A stretch of DNA of 64,000 bases from Paenibacillus sp. SC116 (GCF_024733555.1 NZ_JANIOF010000001.1:1822856-1886855); one strand, 5' to 3'. Shown: positions 17,706-27,503, numbered from the stretch's first letter. Numbers and translations are program-made. Notes: generated from the sequence alone by a model not told the origin.

Positions 17706-18680
17706 TCAGTTCAAATTACCAGCAATAACACGCTGTCTCCTCCGAATGATCGAATAATAGATCGTCGCACCCGGCTGCTGAATCAAAATGGCTAGTACAA
17801 CAGCAACCGCTGTTTCTGCCCCAAAGTGCTGTAAAGCTAGCACTAAACCTAACGATATATTGCGCATGCCCGAAGCAAAGCCAAGTGTCGATTGAGGCGG
17901 GCTTGAATCAGGTGGCCATAGACGTTCTGTAAGATGTCCAAGCGCATAAAAGGCGGCAACTAAGCTGCATACAGCAGCAAACACAATAAAGGCCTCTGTA
18001 TCCCAAGTCCTAACGAATGGTCCGATTGCTGCTGCATTTAGCAATACCACACCAACGAACGCCAGCTTAGATAACGGCAGCAAGACTGGTGCCATTCGAG
18101 GCTTCGCTTGTCCTTGTGTCCACTCATGTACGACAATGCCAGCCAACGTTGGTAATACGATAATAAGAAGCAGGTCAATCAACATCGTCCAGCCATCAAA
18201 CGGGATCGATTGCTCATATAACAACGAAAGCGATAACGGAACGACAATGGGACTTAGTAAACTATCTACAACAACTAAGGCGAGCATGATCGGTACAGCT
18301 CCACGTGCCATCTCTACCCATAGAACAGAGGAAATGCCCAATGGAATAACGGCAAACAGTACCAGCCCTATCGTATAAGAAGAGTCTGAACCAAACAATG
18401 CAGCTCCAAACCCGTAAGCTAACAGCGGCGCAACGAGATGCGTTATTACAAAAACAATGAGGAACAAAAGTGGCCGACGAAAAGCCGCCATAATATCTTT
18501 CCAACCGCATCCTAGTCCCATAACGAATGTAACCAAGCCAAACAGCCATGGTACCAATGAAACATGCTCAATAAGCAGTGGACTACAAAGAACCCCCAGT
18601 ACAAGACTGAGGGGTATCAAAATAAACATATATTTTTCAAACCATGCATTCATCTGTATGCCTAACGATTGTCGAGCCAT
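17706..18680 (-). CDS. Bile acid:sodium symporter (BASS) family transporter
   Basis: The 324-residue protein has about ten transmembrane helices in the BASS fold; GLVTFVMGLGCGW and GMRNISLGLVLAL correspond to the family's crossover regions. Bacterial members move organic anions, pantoate or keto acids with sodium; the substrate here is unknown. Its ATG overlaps the fumarase TAA (TAATG), so the two are coupled and the cargo may be a carboxylate. AAGGAG lies 11 bases upstream of the first ATG. Confidence 0.85.
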   Translation of the reverse strand: MARQSLGIQMNAWFEKYMFILIPLSLVLGVLCSPLLIEHVSLVPWLFGLVTFVMGLGCGWKDIMAAFRRPLLFLIVFVITHLVAPLLAYGFGAALFGSDSSYTIGLVLFAVIPLGISSVLWVEMARGAVPIMLALVVVDSLLSPIVVPLSLSLLYEQSIPFDGWTMLIDLLLIIVLPTLAGIVVHEWTQGQAKPRMAPVLLPLSKLAFVGVVLLNAAAIGPFVRTWDTEAFIVFAAVCSLVAAFYALGHLTERLWPPDSSPPQSTLGFASGMRNISLGLVLALQHFGAETAVAVVLAILIQQPGATIYYSIIRRRQRVIAGNLN

Positions 18681-20257
18681 TAAAATACGGTCTCCTTGAA
18701 CTGAGATAATTTATCGAAGGAATTTTTGTCCACATCCGCATGCAAGCTGTTGCCATGGGAATCCATGGTTACAATCGCTGTAAAGCCTGTTGCTTGCAGA
18801 TGCCACATTGCTTCTGGAATACCAAACTCAATGAAATCAACACCGTTTACTTGTTTAATGCAGCGCGCATAGTACTGAGCAGCACCGCCAATAGCGTTCA
18901 TATATACGCCACCATGCTCTTTCAGTGCAGCAAGTGTCTTCGCTCCCATGCCGCCTTTTCCGATAACTGCACGGATGCCAAACTTTTTAATAATATCACC
19001 TTGATACGGCTCTTCACGAATACTTGTCGTTGGACCTGCGGCTTTTACATGCCACTCACCATCTCTATCCTTCATCATAACAGGCCCGCAATGATAAATA
19101 ACTCCGCCGTTCATATCAACAGGACAATCATGATCCATCAAATGCTTATGCAGCGCATCGCGCCCGGTATGAATCTCACCATTAATGACTACGACATCAC
19201 CAACACGCAGCGCACGAATGTCTTCCTCGCTAATTGGCGTCGTAAGCACAACTGTACGTCCACTTTCTTCATCAGAATCTGTATCTACAGATGTGTTATT
19301 CTCGGATGCAGCAGATACAGCCACTTCCTCAGCTGCGTCCTTCATAGGTACATCTGTGCCGCGTTCATACACCCACTGTTTCAGAGCGCCTGTTTCCGAA
19401 TCCAACAATACGCCCTGACGACGATATGCCCAACAGTTGTACGCCACAGACACAAAGAAGCTTGCCGGCAAACGATTCATCACACCGACTTTGCAACCAA
19501 GCAGCGACACTTCACCGCCAAAGCCCATCGTACCGATGCCTAGCTGATTCGCTTTGTCCATAATATACTGCTCAAGCTGATCCAGTTCAGGAATTGGGTT
19601 GCGATCTCCTACTTCACGGAACAGTTGATGCTTCGCAAGCTCATATCCAGTCGTACGGTCTCCACCAATTCCAACGCCGATAAAGCCTGCGCTGCATCCT
19701 TGTCCTTGCGCCTGATAAACAGCGTGGAGAATACACTTGCGGATTCCATCAAGATCACGTCCTGCCTTACCCAATCCTTCTAATTCTGTCGGCAAGCTGT
19801 ATTGAATGTTTTTATTCTCACAGCCACCTCCCTTAAGGATCAGCTTCACTTCTATATCATCTTGTTCCCACTGCTCAAAATGAATAACAGGTGTTCCAGG
19901 GCCTAAGTTATCGCCGCTGTTCGCTCCTGTCAAAGAATCAACGGAATTCGTGCGAAGTTTGCCATCTTGCGTTGCTAGACGAACAGCTTCACGAATTTCC
20001 TGCTTCAGAACGATTTGATTAACTCCAACAGGGGTATGTACGATAAAGGTAGGCATCCCTGTGTCTTGGCAAATAGGAGAAACATTGGTTTCTGCCATCT
20101 CAATATTTTGTGCAATGGTGCTCAATGACAAGCCTGAACGCGTAGCGGCATCTTCCCGCTCTCTCGCTTGTCGGATCGCTCTGCGGACGTCTCCCGGTAG
20201 GTTTGAAGACGCTTCCACGATTAGTTGATAAACACTCTGTCCAAACTGCTGCAACAT
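18680..20257 (-). CDS. fumA: Class I (iron-sulfur) fumarate hydratase
   Basis: The 525-residue single-chain enzyme fuses the alpha part (to about residue 290) and the beta part (from about 335). Cluster and active-site motifs are SPICQDTGMPTF (Cys63), LKGGGCENKNIQYSLP, GVGIGGDRTTGYELAKHQLF and, in the beta part, MNGGVIYHCGPVM and VIGKGGMGAKTLAALKEHGG. It interconverts fumarate and malate and fits the TCA genes nearby. The junction holds an acidic linker (ENNTSVDTDSDEESG). B. subtilis uses the unrelated class II FumC, so an oxygen-labile type I enzyme is notable. It is followed without a gap by a BASS transporter. Confidence 0.93.
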   Translation of the reverse strand: MLQQFGQSVYQLIVEASSNLPGDVRRAIRQAREREDAATRSGLSLSTIAQNIEMAETNVSPICQDTGMPTFIVHTPVGVNQIVLKQEIREAVRLATQDGKLRTNSVDSLTGANSGDNLGPGTPVIHFEQWEQDDIEVKLILKGGGCENKNIQYSLPTELEGLGKAGRDLDGIRKCILHAVYQAQGQGCSAGFIGVGIGGDRTTGYELAKHQLFREVGDRNPIPELDQLEQYIMDKANQLGIGTMGFGGEVSLLGCKVGVMNRLPASFFVSVAYNCWAYRRQGVLLDSETGALKQWVYERGTDVPMKDAAEEVAVSAASENNTSVDTDSDEESGRTVVLTTPISEEDIRALRVGDVVVINGEIHTGRDALHKHLMDHDCPVDMNGGVIYHCGPVMMKDRDGEWHVKAAGPTTSIREEPYQGDIIKKFGIRAVIGKGGMGAKTLAALKEHGGVYMNAIGGAAQYYARCIKQVNGVDFIEFGIPEAMWHLQATGFTAIVTMDSHGNSLHADVDKNSFDKLSQFKETVF

Positions 20258-20363
20258 CCTCCAACTGCTCCTCTCTATATTCCCTCGTTCCCGTCTGAAG
20301 ACTGGTCTAAGCTGTTTATTTAATGGTATCAGCAGGATTGATTGGCAACCTATCTATTATCTA

Positions 20364-20391
20364 TTCAAAAAAGTGCCAATAATCATATAAT
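20364..20391 (+). promoter_or_regulatory. Predicted sigma-A promoter of the HD-domain gene
   Basis: TTCAAA (20364-20369) and a perfect TATAAT (20386-20391) are 16 bases apart, 36 bases upstream of the start. A 7-base inverted repeat (ATTGGCA at 20341, TGCCAAT at 20374) straddles the -35 region and could be an operator. Confidence 0.55.
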
Positions 20392-20426
20392 AGCATAACA
20401 AACCCTTTTTGAGAGGATGGAATCTA

Positions 20427-21035
20427 TTGAATATGCCCGATACGCCTGCTTCCCATTTTTTAGCCTATATGTATCGTCTTAAATATATTGAGCGCTGGAG
20501 CTTAATGCGCAATACGAATCGGGAGTCCGTAGCCGAGCATTCCTTTCATGTAGCACTAACCGCTCATTTGCTGTGTACGATTGCTAATGAGCAATTTCAT
20601 CGCGGAATCAACACCGACAAAGTCGTCACCATGGCGCTATTCCATGATGCTACCGAAGTGTTCACAGGAGATATCCCTACTCCAGTCAAGCACCATAACC
20701 CTAGGATTCTGAAGAATTTCAGAGAAATTGAGCAGCTTGCCGCCGACAGACTACTCGACATGGTGCCTGTACAGCTAAGAGCCGTATATGGACCATTAGT
20801 AGGAGCAGGGCACCAAGACCCAGAGCTTAAGAAATACGTAAAGGCTGCTGATTTAATCGATGCTTATTTAAAATGTACATTAGAGCTTGCTACAGGCAAT
20901 CGTGAATTTGCAGAAGCAAAGCGCCAAACCGAGCAAAAGATGAAACAGCTCCAGATGGAGGAAGTGGACTATTTCCTTAACGTGTTCTTGCCAAGCTTCG
21001 AAATGACACTCGATGAAATGTCTAGATCTGAATAA
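20427..21035 (+). CDS. HD-domain 5'-deoxynucleotidase, YfbR-like
   Basis: The 202-residue protein has the metal-binding HD layout of YfbR: RESVAEHSFHVAL (first His), LFHDATEVFTGDIPTPVK (His-Asp and the E-x-x-x-G-D extension) and a C-terminal aspartate in KAADLIDAYLKC. YfbR enzymes dephosphorylate deoxynucleoside monophosphates. The start chosen is the TTG at 20427, six bases after GGATGG; an ATG two codons later (20433) is possible. It is divergent from fumarase and monocistronic, with its own promoter and terminator. Confidence 0.85.
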   Translation: MNMPDTPASHFLAYMYRLKYIERWSLMRNTNRESVAEHSFHVALTAHLLCTIANEQFHRGINTDKVVTMALFHDATEVFTGDIPTPVKHHNPRILKNFREIEQLAADRLLDMVPVQLRAVYGPLVGAGHQDPELKKYVKAADLIDAYLKCTLELATGNREFAEAKRQTEQKMKQLQMEEVDYFLNVFLPSFEMTLDEMSRSE

Positions 21036-21053
21036 AAATTTCTGCAAAATAAA

Positions 21054-21101
21054 AAGGCTATCTCTGACCTGGTTACTAAACCAAGCGATCGAGATAGCCT
21101 T
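21054..21101. terminator. Terminator between convergent genes
   Basis: AAGGCTATCTC (21054-21064) pairs with GAGATAGCCTT (21091-21101). The centre contains a second small stem, GGTT/AACC. It follows the HD-domain gene. Confidence 0.75.
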
Positions 21102-21127
21102 CAATAATTAACGGTAGCAATTAACCA

Positions 21128-21553
21128 TTAGATGATTGACGAATTTTGCATCAAAACAAGCATACCGATGAAGAGTACGAAAATAACAGAGCTAAATGTA
21201 ACAACCTTCGAAATAGAAGCTGAATCCGTTTGATTGTTTTTAGCCGCTTGCAAAGCAACCTTCATCTTCTTGCCCATAATACCGCTGAATGCGAACATAG
21301 CTAGCAATAGAACCGTAACGACAGCCATCCACACATGAGTAACGCCCGCTTTAGTCATCATGTATCCGCCAGTAATAAACTGAACGACGAGAATATACTG
21401 TGCAATGCGGTTACCCACGATCATTGTGGACAGTACGCCCTCTTGAGCGCCGGGAGCAGCCTTCTTAAGCTTGTTTGCAAAAAATGGAGCTAGCCCGTAG
21501 AAACCAATTAAAGCTACTGCCATAAAGTGAATTGTCCAAAATACTGAAGCCAT
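21128..21553 (-). CDS. Four-TM membrane protein of unknown function
   Basis: The 141-residue protein has four hydrophobic segments (about residues 5-25, 52-70, 74-92 and 117-135). A short basic loop (KKMKVALQAAKNNQTD) lies before the last. Asn/Arg in VGNRIAQYILVVQF within helix two are the only polar residues in the membrane region that stand out. I do not recognise the family. It is alone between two terminator regions, downstream of mdh but separated by the mdh terminator's far side, and has a normal Shine-Dalgarno (GGAGG) before the ATG. Confidence 0.75.
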   Translation of the reverse strand: MASVFWTIHFMAVALIGFYGLAPFFANKLKKAAPGAQEGVLSTMIVGNRIAQYILVVQFITGGYMMTKAGVTHVWMAVVTVLLLAMFAFSGIMGKKMKVALQAAKNNQTDSASISKVVTFSSVIFVLFIGMLVLMQNSSII

Positions 21554-21689
21554 TGTTCCAAATCCTCCATTACCTCTATTTTATGTATTTCTATGAATGA
21601 ATCTTCCCTTTAACAAGTAGCGCCATAGTAAAGAATCATCCTTTGTCTATGATTTATTATACTATAAATTTGCCATTGAAACATAGAAA

Positions 21690-21715
21690 AGAGTTGCCCG
21701 CACGCGAGCAACTCT
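21690..21715 (-). terminator. Terminator of citZ-icd-mdh
   Basis: On the minus strand AGAGTTGC pairs with GCAACTCT around a GC-rich centre, followed by TTTTCTATG. Confidence 0.85.
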
Positions 21716-21737
21716 AATAGGTTATCCCAAAAATTCA

Positions 21738-22679
21738 CTATCCATTCACAACTTGAATGACGTTACGAACAGATTGAGCAGATTTATCAAGAGCAGCTTT
21801 CTCTTCAGCAGTCAGCTCGATCTCAATAATTTTCTCAATTCCGTCACCGCCAAGCACTGCCATAACGCCCATGAACAAGTTGTCATAGCCGTATTCACCT
21901 TCAAGCAATGCAATGACAGGAAGAACGCGCTTCTTGTCTTTAAGGATAGCTTCTGTCATTTGTACAATAGATGCTGCAGGAGCATAGTAAGCACTGCCGT
22001 TACCGAGCAAGTTTACGATCTCACCACCGCCAACACGTGTACGTGCTACGATTGCATCAATGCGATCTTGCGGAATAAGCTTTTCAATTGGTACCCCACC
22101 TACGCTCGTATAACGAACGAGTGGAACCATATCATCACCATGTCCTCCAAGAACAACACCACGCACATCTTCCACAGATACATTAAGCTCTTGTGCGATA
22201 AACGTACAATAGCGCGCTGTATCCAATACACCGGATTGACCAATGACACGGTTTTTAGGGAAACCAAGCGTTTCGTTCGCTACATATGTCATTGCATCTA
22301 CTGGGTTACTCAAAAGAATAACATAGGAGTTCGGGCTGTATTTCTTTACATTCTCACAAACAGAACGGACAATTCCAGCATTGGTGTTAACCAAGTCATC
22401 GCGACTCATACCTGGTTTACGAGCGATACCTGCTGTAATAATAACTACATCAGAATCTTTCGTATCTTCATAGTTAGAAGTACCGATAATGTTGCTGTCG
22501 AATCCTTGCACTGGGCTTGCTTCAAGCATATCCAATGCTTTACCTTTCGTTGGGTTCTCCAACTGAGGAATATCTACTAGCACAACATCTCCAAGTTCCT
22601 TCTGTGCAAGCATCAATGCTGTAGTTGCTCCTGTGAATCCTGCACCTACTACTGTAATTTTCGCGCGACGAATTGCCAT
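21738..22679 (-). CDS. mdh: Malate dehydrogenase
   Basis: The 313-residue NAD-dependent enzyme has the Rossmann motif [16 protein letters not shown] (residues 11-26) and the catalytic His in [15 protein letters not shown]. The substrate arginines are in [12 protein letters not shown], which marks malate rather than lactate dehydrogenase of the LDH-like bacterial type. It oxidises malate to oxaloacetate in the TCA cycle. It is the last gene of citZ-icd-mdh, 13 bases after icd, with AAAGGGG before the ATG and a terminator after the stop. Confidence 0.97.
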   Translation of the reverse strand: MAIRRAKITVVGAGFTGATTALMLAQKELGDVVLVDIPQLENPTKGKALDMLEASPVQGFDSNIIGTSNYEDTKDSDVVIITAGIARKPGMSRDDLVNTNAGIVRSVCENVKKYSPNSYVILLSNPVDAMTYVANETLGFPKNRVIGQSGVLDTARYCTFIAQELNVSVEDVRGVVLGGHGDDMVPLVRYTSVGGVPIEKLIPQDRIDAIVARTRVGGGEIVNLLGNGSAYYAPAASIVQMTEAILKDKKRVLPVIALLEGEYGYDNLFMGVMAVLGGDGIEKIIEIELTAEEKAALDKSAQSVRNVIQVVNG

Positions 22680-22692
22680 CTGTTTATCCCCT

Positions 22693-23991
22693 TTACTTCA
22701 AGTTGCTGATAATTTGGTCAGCGAATTCTGAGCATTTGATTTCTGTAGCGCCTTCCATCAAGCGTGCGAAGTCATAGGTAACCGTTTTGTTATTAATTGC
22801 TGTAGTTATACCTGCATAGATAAGGTCAGCAGCTTCTTGCCAGCCCAAGTGCTCCAAGAGCATAACGCCGGACAAAATAACGGAACCAGGGTTAACCACA
22901 TCAAGATCAGCGTATTTCGGAGCTGTACCATGTGTAGCTTCGAAGATCGCATGACCTGTTACGTAGTTGATATTTGCTCCTGGTGCAATACCAATACCAC
23001 CAACTTGTGCAGCCAAAGCATCGGACAAGTAGTCACCGTTCAAGTTCAATGTCGCGATAACATCGAAGTCCTTCGGACGAGTCAATACTTGTTGAAGCGC
23101 AATATCAGCGATCGCATCTTTAACCAAGATCTTGCCTGCAGCAAGTGCTTCTTCTTGAGCTTTGTTCGCAGCTTCTGTGCCATGCTCGTCCTTAATGCGG
23201 TCATATTGACCCCAAGTGAACGTCTTGTCACCGAACTCTTCCTCTGCCACTTCATAGCCCCAGTTCTTGAAGGCACCTTCTGTGAACTTCATAATGTTGC
23301 CTTTATGAACGAATGTAACGCTCTTACGATCGTGCTTGATTGCAAACTCAATCGCAGCGCGAGCAAGACGCTTGGAACCTTCGGAAGATACTGGTTTCAC
23401 ACCGATACCAGATGTTTCAGGGAAACGAATCTTGTTCACGCCAAGCTCGTCTTGCAAGAACTTGATCAATTTGTTCACATCTTCGGAACCAGAAGCGTAC
23501 TCGATACCAGCATAGATATCTTCTGTGTTTTCACGGAAAATAACCATATCAACCAGCTCAGGACGCTTAACTGGAGAAGGTACACCATCGAAATAACGTA
23601 CTGGACGTAAGCAAGTGTACAAATCCAACTCTTGACGAAGCGCAACGTTCAAAGAACGAATACCGCCACCGATTGGTGTTGTCAAAGGTCCTTTAATTGC
23701 AACGATATATTCACGAATTGCTTCCAACGTATCGTTAGGCAGCCACTCGCCATATTCATTGTAAGCCTTTTCACCTGCAAATACTTCGTACCAAGCAAGC
23801 TTGCGCTCACCGCCGTAAGCTTTCTCAACTGCAGCGTCCAATACACGCTTGGATGCACGCCAAATGTCACGGCCTGTACCGTCACCCTCAATAAATGGAA
23901 TGATCGGTTGTGTAGGTACTTGCAACTTACCGTCTTTAATCGTAATTTTCTCGCCCTCTGTAGGTGCAGCAAACTTCTCCAATTGCAACAT
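22693..23991 (-). CDS. icd: NADP-dependent isocitrate dehydrogenase
   Basis: The 432-residue decarboxylating dehydrogenase produces 2-oxoglutarate and NADPH. The substrate-binding loop is [17 protein letters not shown], with Ser113 at the position phosphorylated in E. coli Icd. [15 protein letters not shown] and the C-terminal coenzyme-binding [16 protein letters not shown] follow. AAGGAGG precedes the ATG. It is the middle gene of the TCA operon; 150 bases separate it from citZ. Confidence 0.97.
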   Translation of the reverse strand: MLQLEKFAAPTEGEKITIKDGKLQVPTQPIIPFIEGDGTGRDIWRASKRVLDAAVEKAYGGERKLAWYEVFAGEKAYNEYGEWLPNDTLEAIREYIVAIKGPLTTPIGGGIRSLNVALRQELDLYTCLRPVRYFDGVPSPVKRPELVDMVIFRENTEDIYAGIEYASGSEDVNKLIKFLQDELGVNKIRFPETSGIGVKPVSSEGSKRLARAAIEFAIKHDRKSVTFVHKGNIMKFTEGAFKNWGYEVAEEEFGDKTFTWGQYDRIKDEHGTEAANKAQEEALAAGKILVKDAIADIALQQVLTRPKDFDVIATLNLNGDYLSDALAAQVGGIGIAPGANINYVTGHAIFEATHGTAPKYADLDVVNPGSVILSGVMLLEHLGWQEAADLIYAGITTAINNKTVTYDFARLMEGATEIKCSEFADQIISNLK

Positions 23992-24141
23992 AATATATAG
24001 TTCCTCCTTCAGAATAATGCTGAATGGTATGAATCCGCGTATAAAGATACGCTGCGATGACGGGCACTACATCCTTATTGTAGCAACCCGCCATTTTCTA
24101 TGACAAGCTAAAATATGAAAATTTTTGATACCTTAGATAAA

Positions 24142-25254
24142 TTAACGTTCAGAAATCGGAATATAAGCTTGAGTTGACGGTCCAACATACTCAGCGCGCG
24201 GACGAATAATACGATTGTTCTCGTATTGCTCGAGAATGTGCGCTGTCCAACCAGATGTACGGCTGATTGCAAAGATTGGCGTAAACAAATCACGAGGGAT
24301 GCCAAGCATCGTGTAAACCGAAGCGGAGTAGAAGTCCACATTTGGTTTAAGTCCCTTTTGACCCGTTACCAATTCTTCAATACGCACGCTCATCTCATAC
24401 AAATCGAGCTTACCTTTCTCTTTGCCAAGCTCCTCTGACATCTTCTGTAGATGCTTAGCACGCGGATCTCCGTTCTTGTACACACGGTGTCCGAAGCCCA
24501 TAATCTTAGCTTTGTTGTCCAACTTGTCTTGAATGTAATCGTCTACATTTCTTGATTCGCCAATCTCTTCCAGCATAATCATAACTGCTTCGTTCGCTCC
24601 ACCATGCAATGGTCCCTTCAAAGCACCAATTGCCGAAGTGATACCGGAGTACATATCGGACAAAGTGGCAACGGTTACACGACTTGCGAAAGTAGAAGCA
24701 TTCAATTCGTGATCAGCATGCAGAACGAGCGCTTTATCCATTGCTTCAACAGCACGCGGCTCAGGCGCTTCGCCTAGCAGCATGTACAGGAAGTTGTAGG
24801 CAATAGACTTACCTGTTAACGGTGCAACTGGATCCTTACCTTCACGAATACGAGCATACGCAGCTACGATGGTAGGTAACTGAGCTTGAATCTTAATTGC
24901 TTTATTCAAGTTGGCTTCTGCACTCATATCATTCGCGCTATCATCATACAGCGCCAATGCAGATACAGCCGAACGAAGGACAGCCATTGTATTCGCTTCA
25001 GATGGGAACAACTTCAATTGCTCGATAACACCTTCTGGAATCGATGCATGATCACTTAGCTTCGCTTGAAGCTCTTGGAGCTCTGCCTCATTAGGAAGCT
25101 TTCCATACCATAACAGATAAGCAACTTCTTCAAACGTAGCATGTTCAGCCAAATCATCAATATTGTAACCACGGTAGGTTAATATCCCATCAATAATGGA
25201 ACTGATAGACGAAGCCGCTGCAACAATACCTTCTAGCCCTTTGGTTGCTGTCAT
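24142..25254 (-). CDS. citZ: Citrate synthase
   Basis: The 370-residue type II-short citrate synthase condenses acetyl-CoA and oxaloacetate. Its catalytic regions are LHADHELNASTFASRV (His and the region near the active site), GPLHGGANEAVM and GFGHRVYKNGDPRAKHL, plus the aspartate region near SASVYTMLGIP. AAAGGAGAGAGG lies upstream of the ATG. It is the first gene of citZ-icd-mdh and has a good promoter upstream. Confidence 0.97.
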   Translation of the reverse strand: MTATKGLEGIVAAASSISSIIDGILTYRGYNIDDLAEHATFEEVAYLLWYGKLPNEAELQELQAKLSDHASIPEGVIEQLKLFPSEANTMAVLRSAVSALALYDDSANDMSAEANLNKAIKIQAQLPTIVAAYARIREGKDPVAPLTGKSIAYNFLYMLLGEAPEPRAVEAMDKALVLHADHELNASTFASRVTVATLSDMYSGITSAIGALKGPLHGGANEAVMIMLEEIGESRNVDDYIQDKLDNKAKIMGFGHRVYKNGDPRAKHLQKMSEELGKEKGKLDLYEMSVRIEELVTGQKGLKPNVDFYSASVYTMLGIPRDLFTPIFAISRTSGWTAHILEQYENNRIIRPRAEYVGPSTQAYIPISER

Positions 25255-25615
25255 AGCCCTCTCTCCTTTGCATCATACTGCTCTTTTGTGTACAACGTTC
25301 GACTGCATTTTTAATGGTGCGTAAGTATTTCTATGAAGTAATTAAAACTTCTAGTTAAATGATATAGGATATTGTCGGTTCTGTGAACGCAAAAAGGCAA
25401 TTTTAGGGATAGAAATGCTTTATCACCTACATAAACGGATTTTTAAGGGACGAATCAGAAATAAGATGAAATTGTTTAAAAAACCAACATATATATAAGA
25501 TAATCTTTATCTACGCGTGCTCAAGAACGTATATCGACCATATAGATGGAATACAGCGTCTGTTGTTATTACATAGAACAGAATGGATTGGACTAGCTTG
25601 CAGAGGGGGCGTATC
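25255..25615. other. Intergenic region between divergent citZ and ytvI
   Basis: No gene is seen in this 361-base stretch. It holds the citZ promoter on the minus strand. The plus-strand part ahead of ytvI is A/T-rich, and I found no convincing promoter for ytvI. Confidence 0.6.
25359..25387 (-). promoter_or_regulatory. Predicted sigma-A promoter of citZ
   Basis: On the minus strand TTCACA (25382-25387) and TATCAT (25359-25364) are exactly 17 bases apart, each one mismatch from consensus, about 105 bases upstream of the citZ start. Confidence 0.7.
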
Positions 25616-26731
25616 GTGGATATCAACATAACAAAACGAGTCGTACGAGCCGTGGTGGTTATGATCTTGATTATGGCTAGCATAACTATATGTGTATTGC
25701 TGCTCCCCTTACTCTATCCATTTTTGCTGGCATGGATCATTGCAGCACTTATGAATCCGATTGTCAACCTTTTGGAATATCGCCTACGATTCCCACGGTG
25801 GTTGGCTGTTACTCTTTCTTTATCTATCTTTGTAACCTCGATGTTCACCGTGCTTGCTGCCGTTATCACACGCATCGTCAAAGAAATTATGACCTTGACA
25901 GAGACGATTCAATTGTATTTGCAAGCATGGCGCGAATTGTTGCTTTCCCTTATGAATAATGAACATATTGTTTCGCTAATCGAGACACTTAGTATGCTAT
26001 ATAAAGATAACCCTAACATTCAGAACACGATCAATACGAACATCTCCCGTACTGCTGAAACGGTCACGAATACCGTAACTGATCTCGTTACATACATGTT
26101 GAATGGCATTGTAACTCTACTATCACGTCTGCCTAACATTGCTACAATCTCGGTTGTCGTATTTCTTGCAGCCTTTTTTATCAGCAAAGATTGGCGGCAC
26201 TGGCTTAACATCGTAACCGATTGGTTCCCAGATCAATTGCGCAAACCCGCCTATACCGTATGGGCAGATCTAAAGAAAGCTCTATTTGGCTATTTGCGCG
26301 CTCAATTCATCCTTATCTCCATAACAGCCGTCGTGATTACGATCGGCTTGCTGCTGTTAGGTGTACCTTATGCCGTCACAATCGGGCTATTAATTGGTCT
26401 AGTTGATCTACTACCGTATCTCGGAGTCGGAGCCGTAATGGTACCATGGATAATGTACAGTTTTATAACAGACCCTTCTTCACTAGCCATTGGTTTAACC
26501 ATTCTCTATGCAATCGTGCTCGTAGCTAGACAAATTATAGAACCGAAAGTACTCGCATCCAGCATCGGGCTCGATCCGCTCATGACCTTGGTCGCCATGT
26601 TTGTTGGGCTAAATTTATTCGGGGTACTCGGACTTATTATTGGACCAGTCACACTCATTCTGCTAACTGCCGTACATCGAGCACATGTATTCCGAGATCT
26701 TCGCAACTACATCATGATAGGGAGAAAATAG
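25616..26731 (+). CDS. ytvI: Sporulation integral membrane protein YtvI (AI-2E transporter family)
   Basis: The 371-residue protein has about eight transmembrane helices and the AI-2E/PerM fold motifs: FVTSMFTVLAAVITRIVKE, a central amphipathic region, GYLRAQFILISITAVV, LLIGLVDLLPYLGVG and IIEPKVLASSIGLDPLMTL. The GTG at 25616 lies six bases after GAGGGGG; an ATG 11 codons earlier has no ribosome binding site. In B. subtilis ytvI lies between pyk and citZ. The same neighbours are present here but the gene points the opposite way. The role in sporulation is taken from the family, and the transport substrate is unknown. Confidence 0.85.
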   Translation: MDINITKRVVRAVVVMILIMASITICVLLLPLLYPFLLAWIIAALMNPIVNLLEYRLRFPRWLAVTLSLSIFVTSMFTVLAAVITRIVKEIMTLTETIQLYLQAWRELLLSLMNNEHIVSLIETLSMLYKDNPNIQNTINTNISRTAETVTNTVTDLVTYMLNGIVTLLSRLPNIATISVVVFLAAFFISKDWRHWLNIVTDWFPDQLRKPAYTVWADLKKALFGYLRAQFILISITAVVITIGLLLLGVPYAVTIGLLIGLVDLLPYLGVGAVMVPWIMYSFITDPSSLAIGLTILYAIVLVARQIIEPKVLASSIGLDPLMTLVAMFVGLNLFGVLGLIIGPVTLILLTAVHRAHVFRDLRNYIMIGRK

Positions 26732-27119
26732 AGCGATTAGATGAATGCTGAATATTGTACCCTAATAAAAAAGAGCAAGAAAACAACGAAGCATCCAGCA
26801 GTTCGTCATTTCCTTGCTCTTTTGGTATTACTCTCCAAATAAAATACCACTTGATATGGCTTCTTCAACACACTCTAGAGTTTGAATTTGCTCTAACGGG
26901 CGCCATCAACGTTATTTTATGAAATCATCCATATCCCGACATGTAACGGTTGTAATGGAGCTTATTTAAGCAATTTCAGTCCATTTTATGGCTCGATATG
27001 ATAAATAAGCTCACTGACAACCTTTACATTTTAAAATGAGTAACTATGAGCCAAATAGCCTCAATGGCAACCGTTAGCTCGAGTCAAAACTAGAGTCATC
27101 ACTAGTTCATCACTAGATG
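26732..27119. other. Intergenic region with nested inverted repeats
   Basis: No gene is seen in these 388 bases. After the ytvI terminator there are nested and overlapping repeats. GAGCTTATTTA (26958-26968) is inverted at 27002-27012. GGTTGT (26948-26953) is inverted at 27017-27022. AACGGTTG (26945-26952) is inverted at 27068-27075. CATTTTAAAATG (27026-27037) is a perfect palindrome. TCATCACTAG is a direct repeat at 27096 and 27107. Confidence 0.6.
26767..26824 (+). terminator. Terminator of ytvI
   Basis: AAAAGAGCAAG (26769-26779) pairs with CTTGCTCTTTT (26813-26823); AAA/TTT extends the stem inward after one mismatch. Confidence 0.75.
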
Positions 27120-27503
27120 TTATCGCAAAATATGAAAATTACCATTCTGCATCTTCTTCTCAATCCATTTCAACATATAGTGTCTATAAATAGGTCGAGT
27201 TAACGGAAAGACCATCGTGAATCCGATAATATCGGTTACAAAGCCAGGTGTTAGCAGTAAAATACCACCCAACATGACGCAAAGGCCTTCCACTAGCTTG
27301 CGGCCAGGAATTTGTCCAGACTGCATCTGCTGCTGTACGTCCCCCCATACTTGCGCTGCTTCATGACGGGTAATAAGGACGCCTATAATCGCCGTCACAA
27401 TGACAAGCAGGAATGTATTCCATCCGCCAATTTGGCCGCTTACAAAAATAAATCCCCATATTTCCATCGCTGGAATAAGTACGAGTAATAACAGGAACCA
27501 CAT
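27120..27503 (-). CDS. fxsA: FxsA family membrane protein
   Basis: The 127-residue protein shows the FxsA signature: three to four hydrophobic segments, LIPAMEIWGFIFVSGQIGGW, GVLITRHEAAQVW and GILLLTPGFVTDIIGF. E. coli FxsA suppresses phage T7 exclusion by F plasmid; its cellular role in Firmicutes is unknown. The start is taken at the second ATG (27503), nine bases behind GGGAG; the first ATG, two codons up, is too close. In B. subtilis the counterpart (ytzA) also lies between pyk and ytvI. Confidence 0.88.
   Translation of the reverse strand: MWFLLLLVLIPAMEIWGFIFVSGQIGGWNTFLLVIVTAIIGVLITRHEAAQVWGDVQQQMQSGQIPGRKLVEGLCVMLGGILLLTPGFVTDIIGFTMVFPLTRPIYRHYMLKWIEKKMQNGNFHILR

Noticed and set aside
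18740-23610. Long plus-strand frames (250-275 codons) opposite fumarase, mdh and icd
   Set aside because: They are antisense to well-supported enzymes, have atypical composition and show no family motifs.
27096-27116. Two copies of TCATCACTAG considered as the start of a CRISPR-like or attachment repeat
   Set aside because: Only two copies 11 bases apart with no spacers, no cas genes and no integrase.
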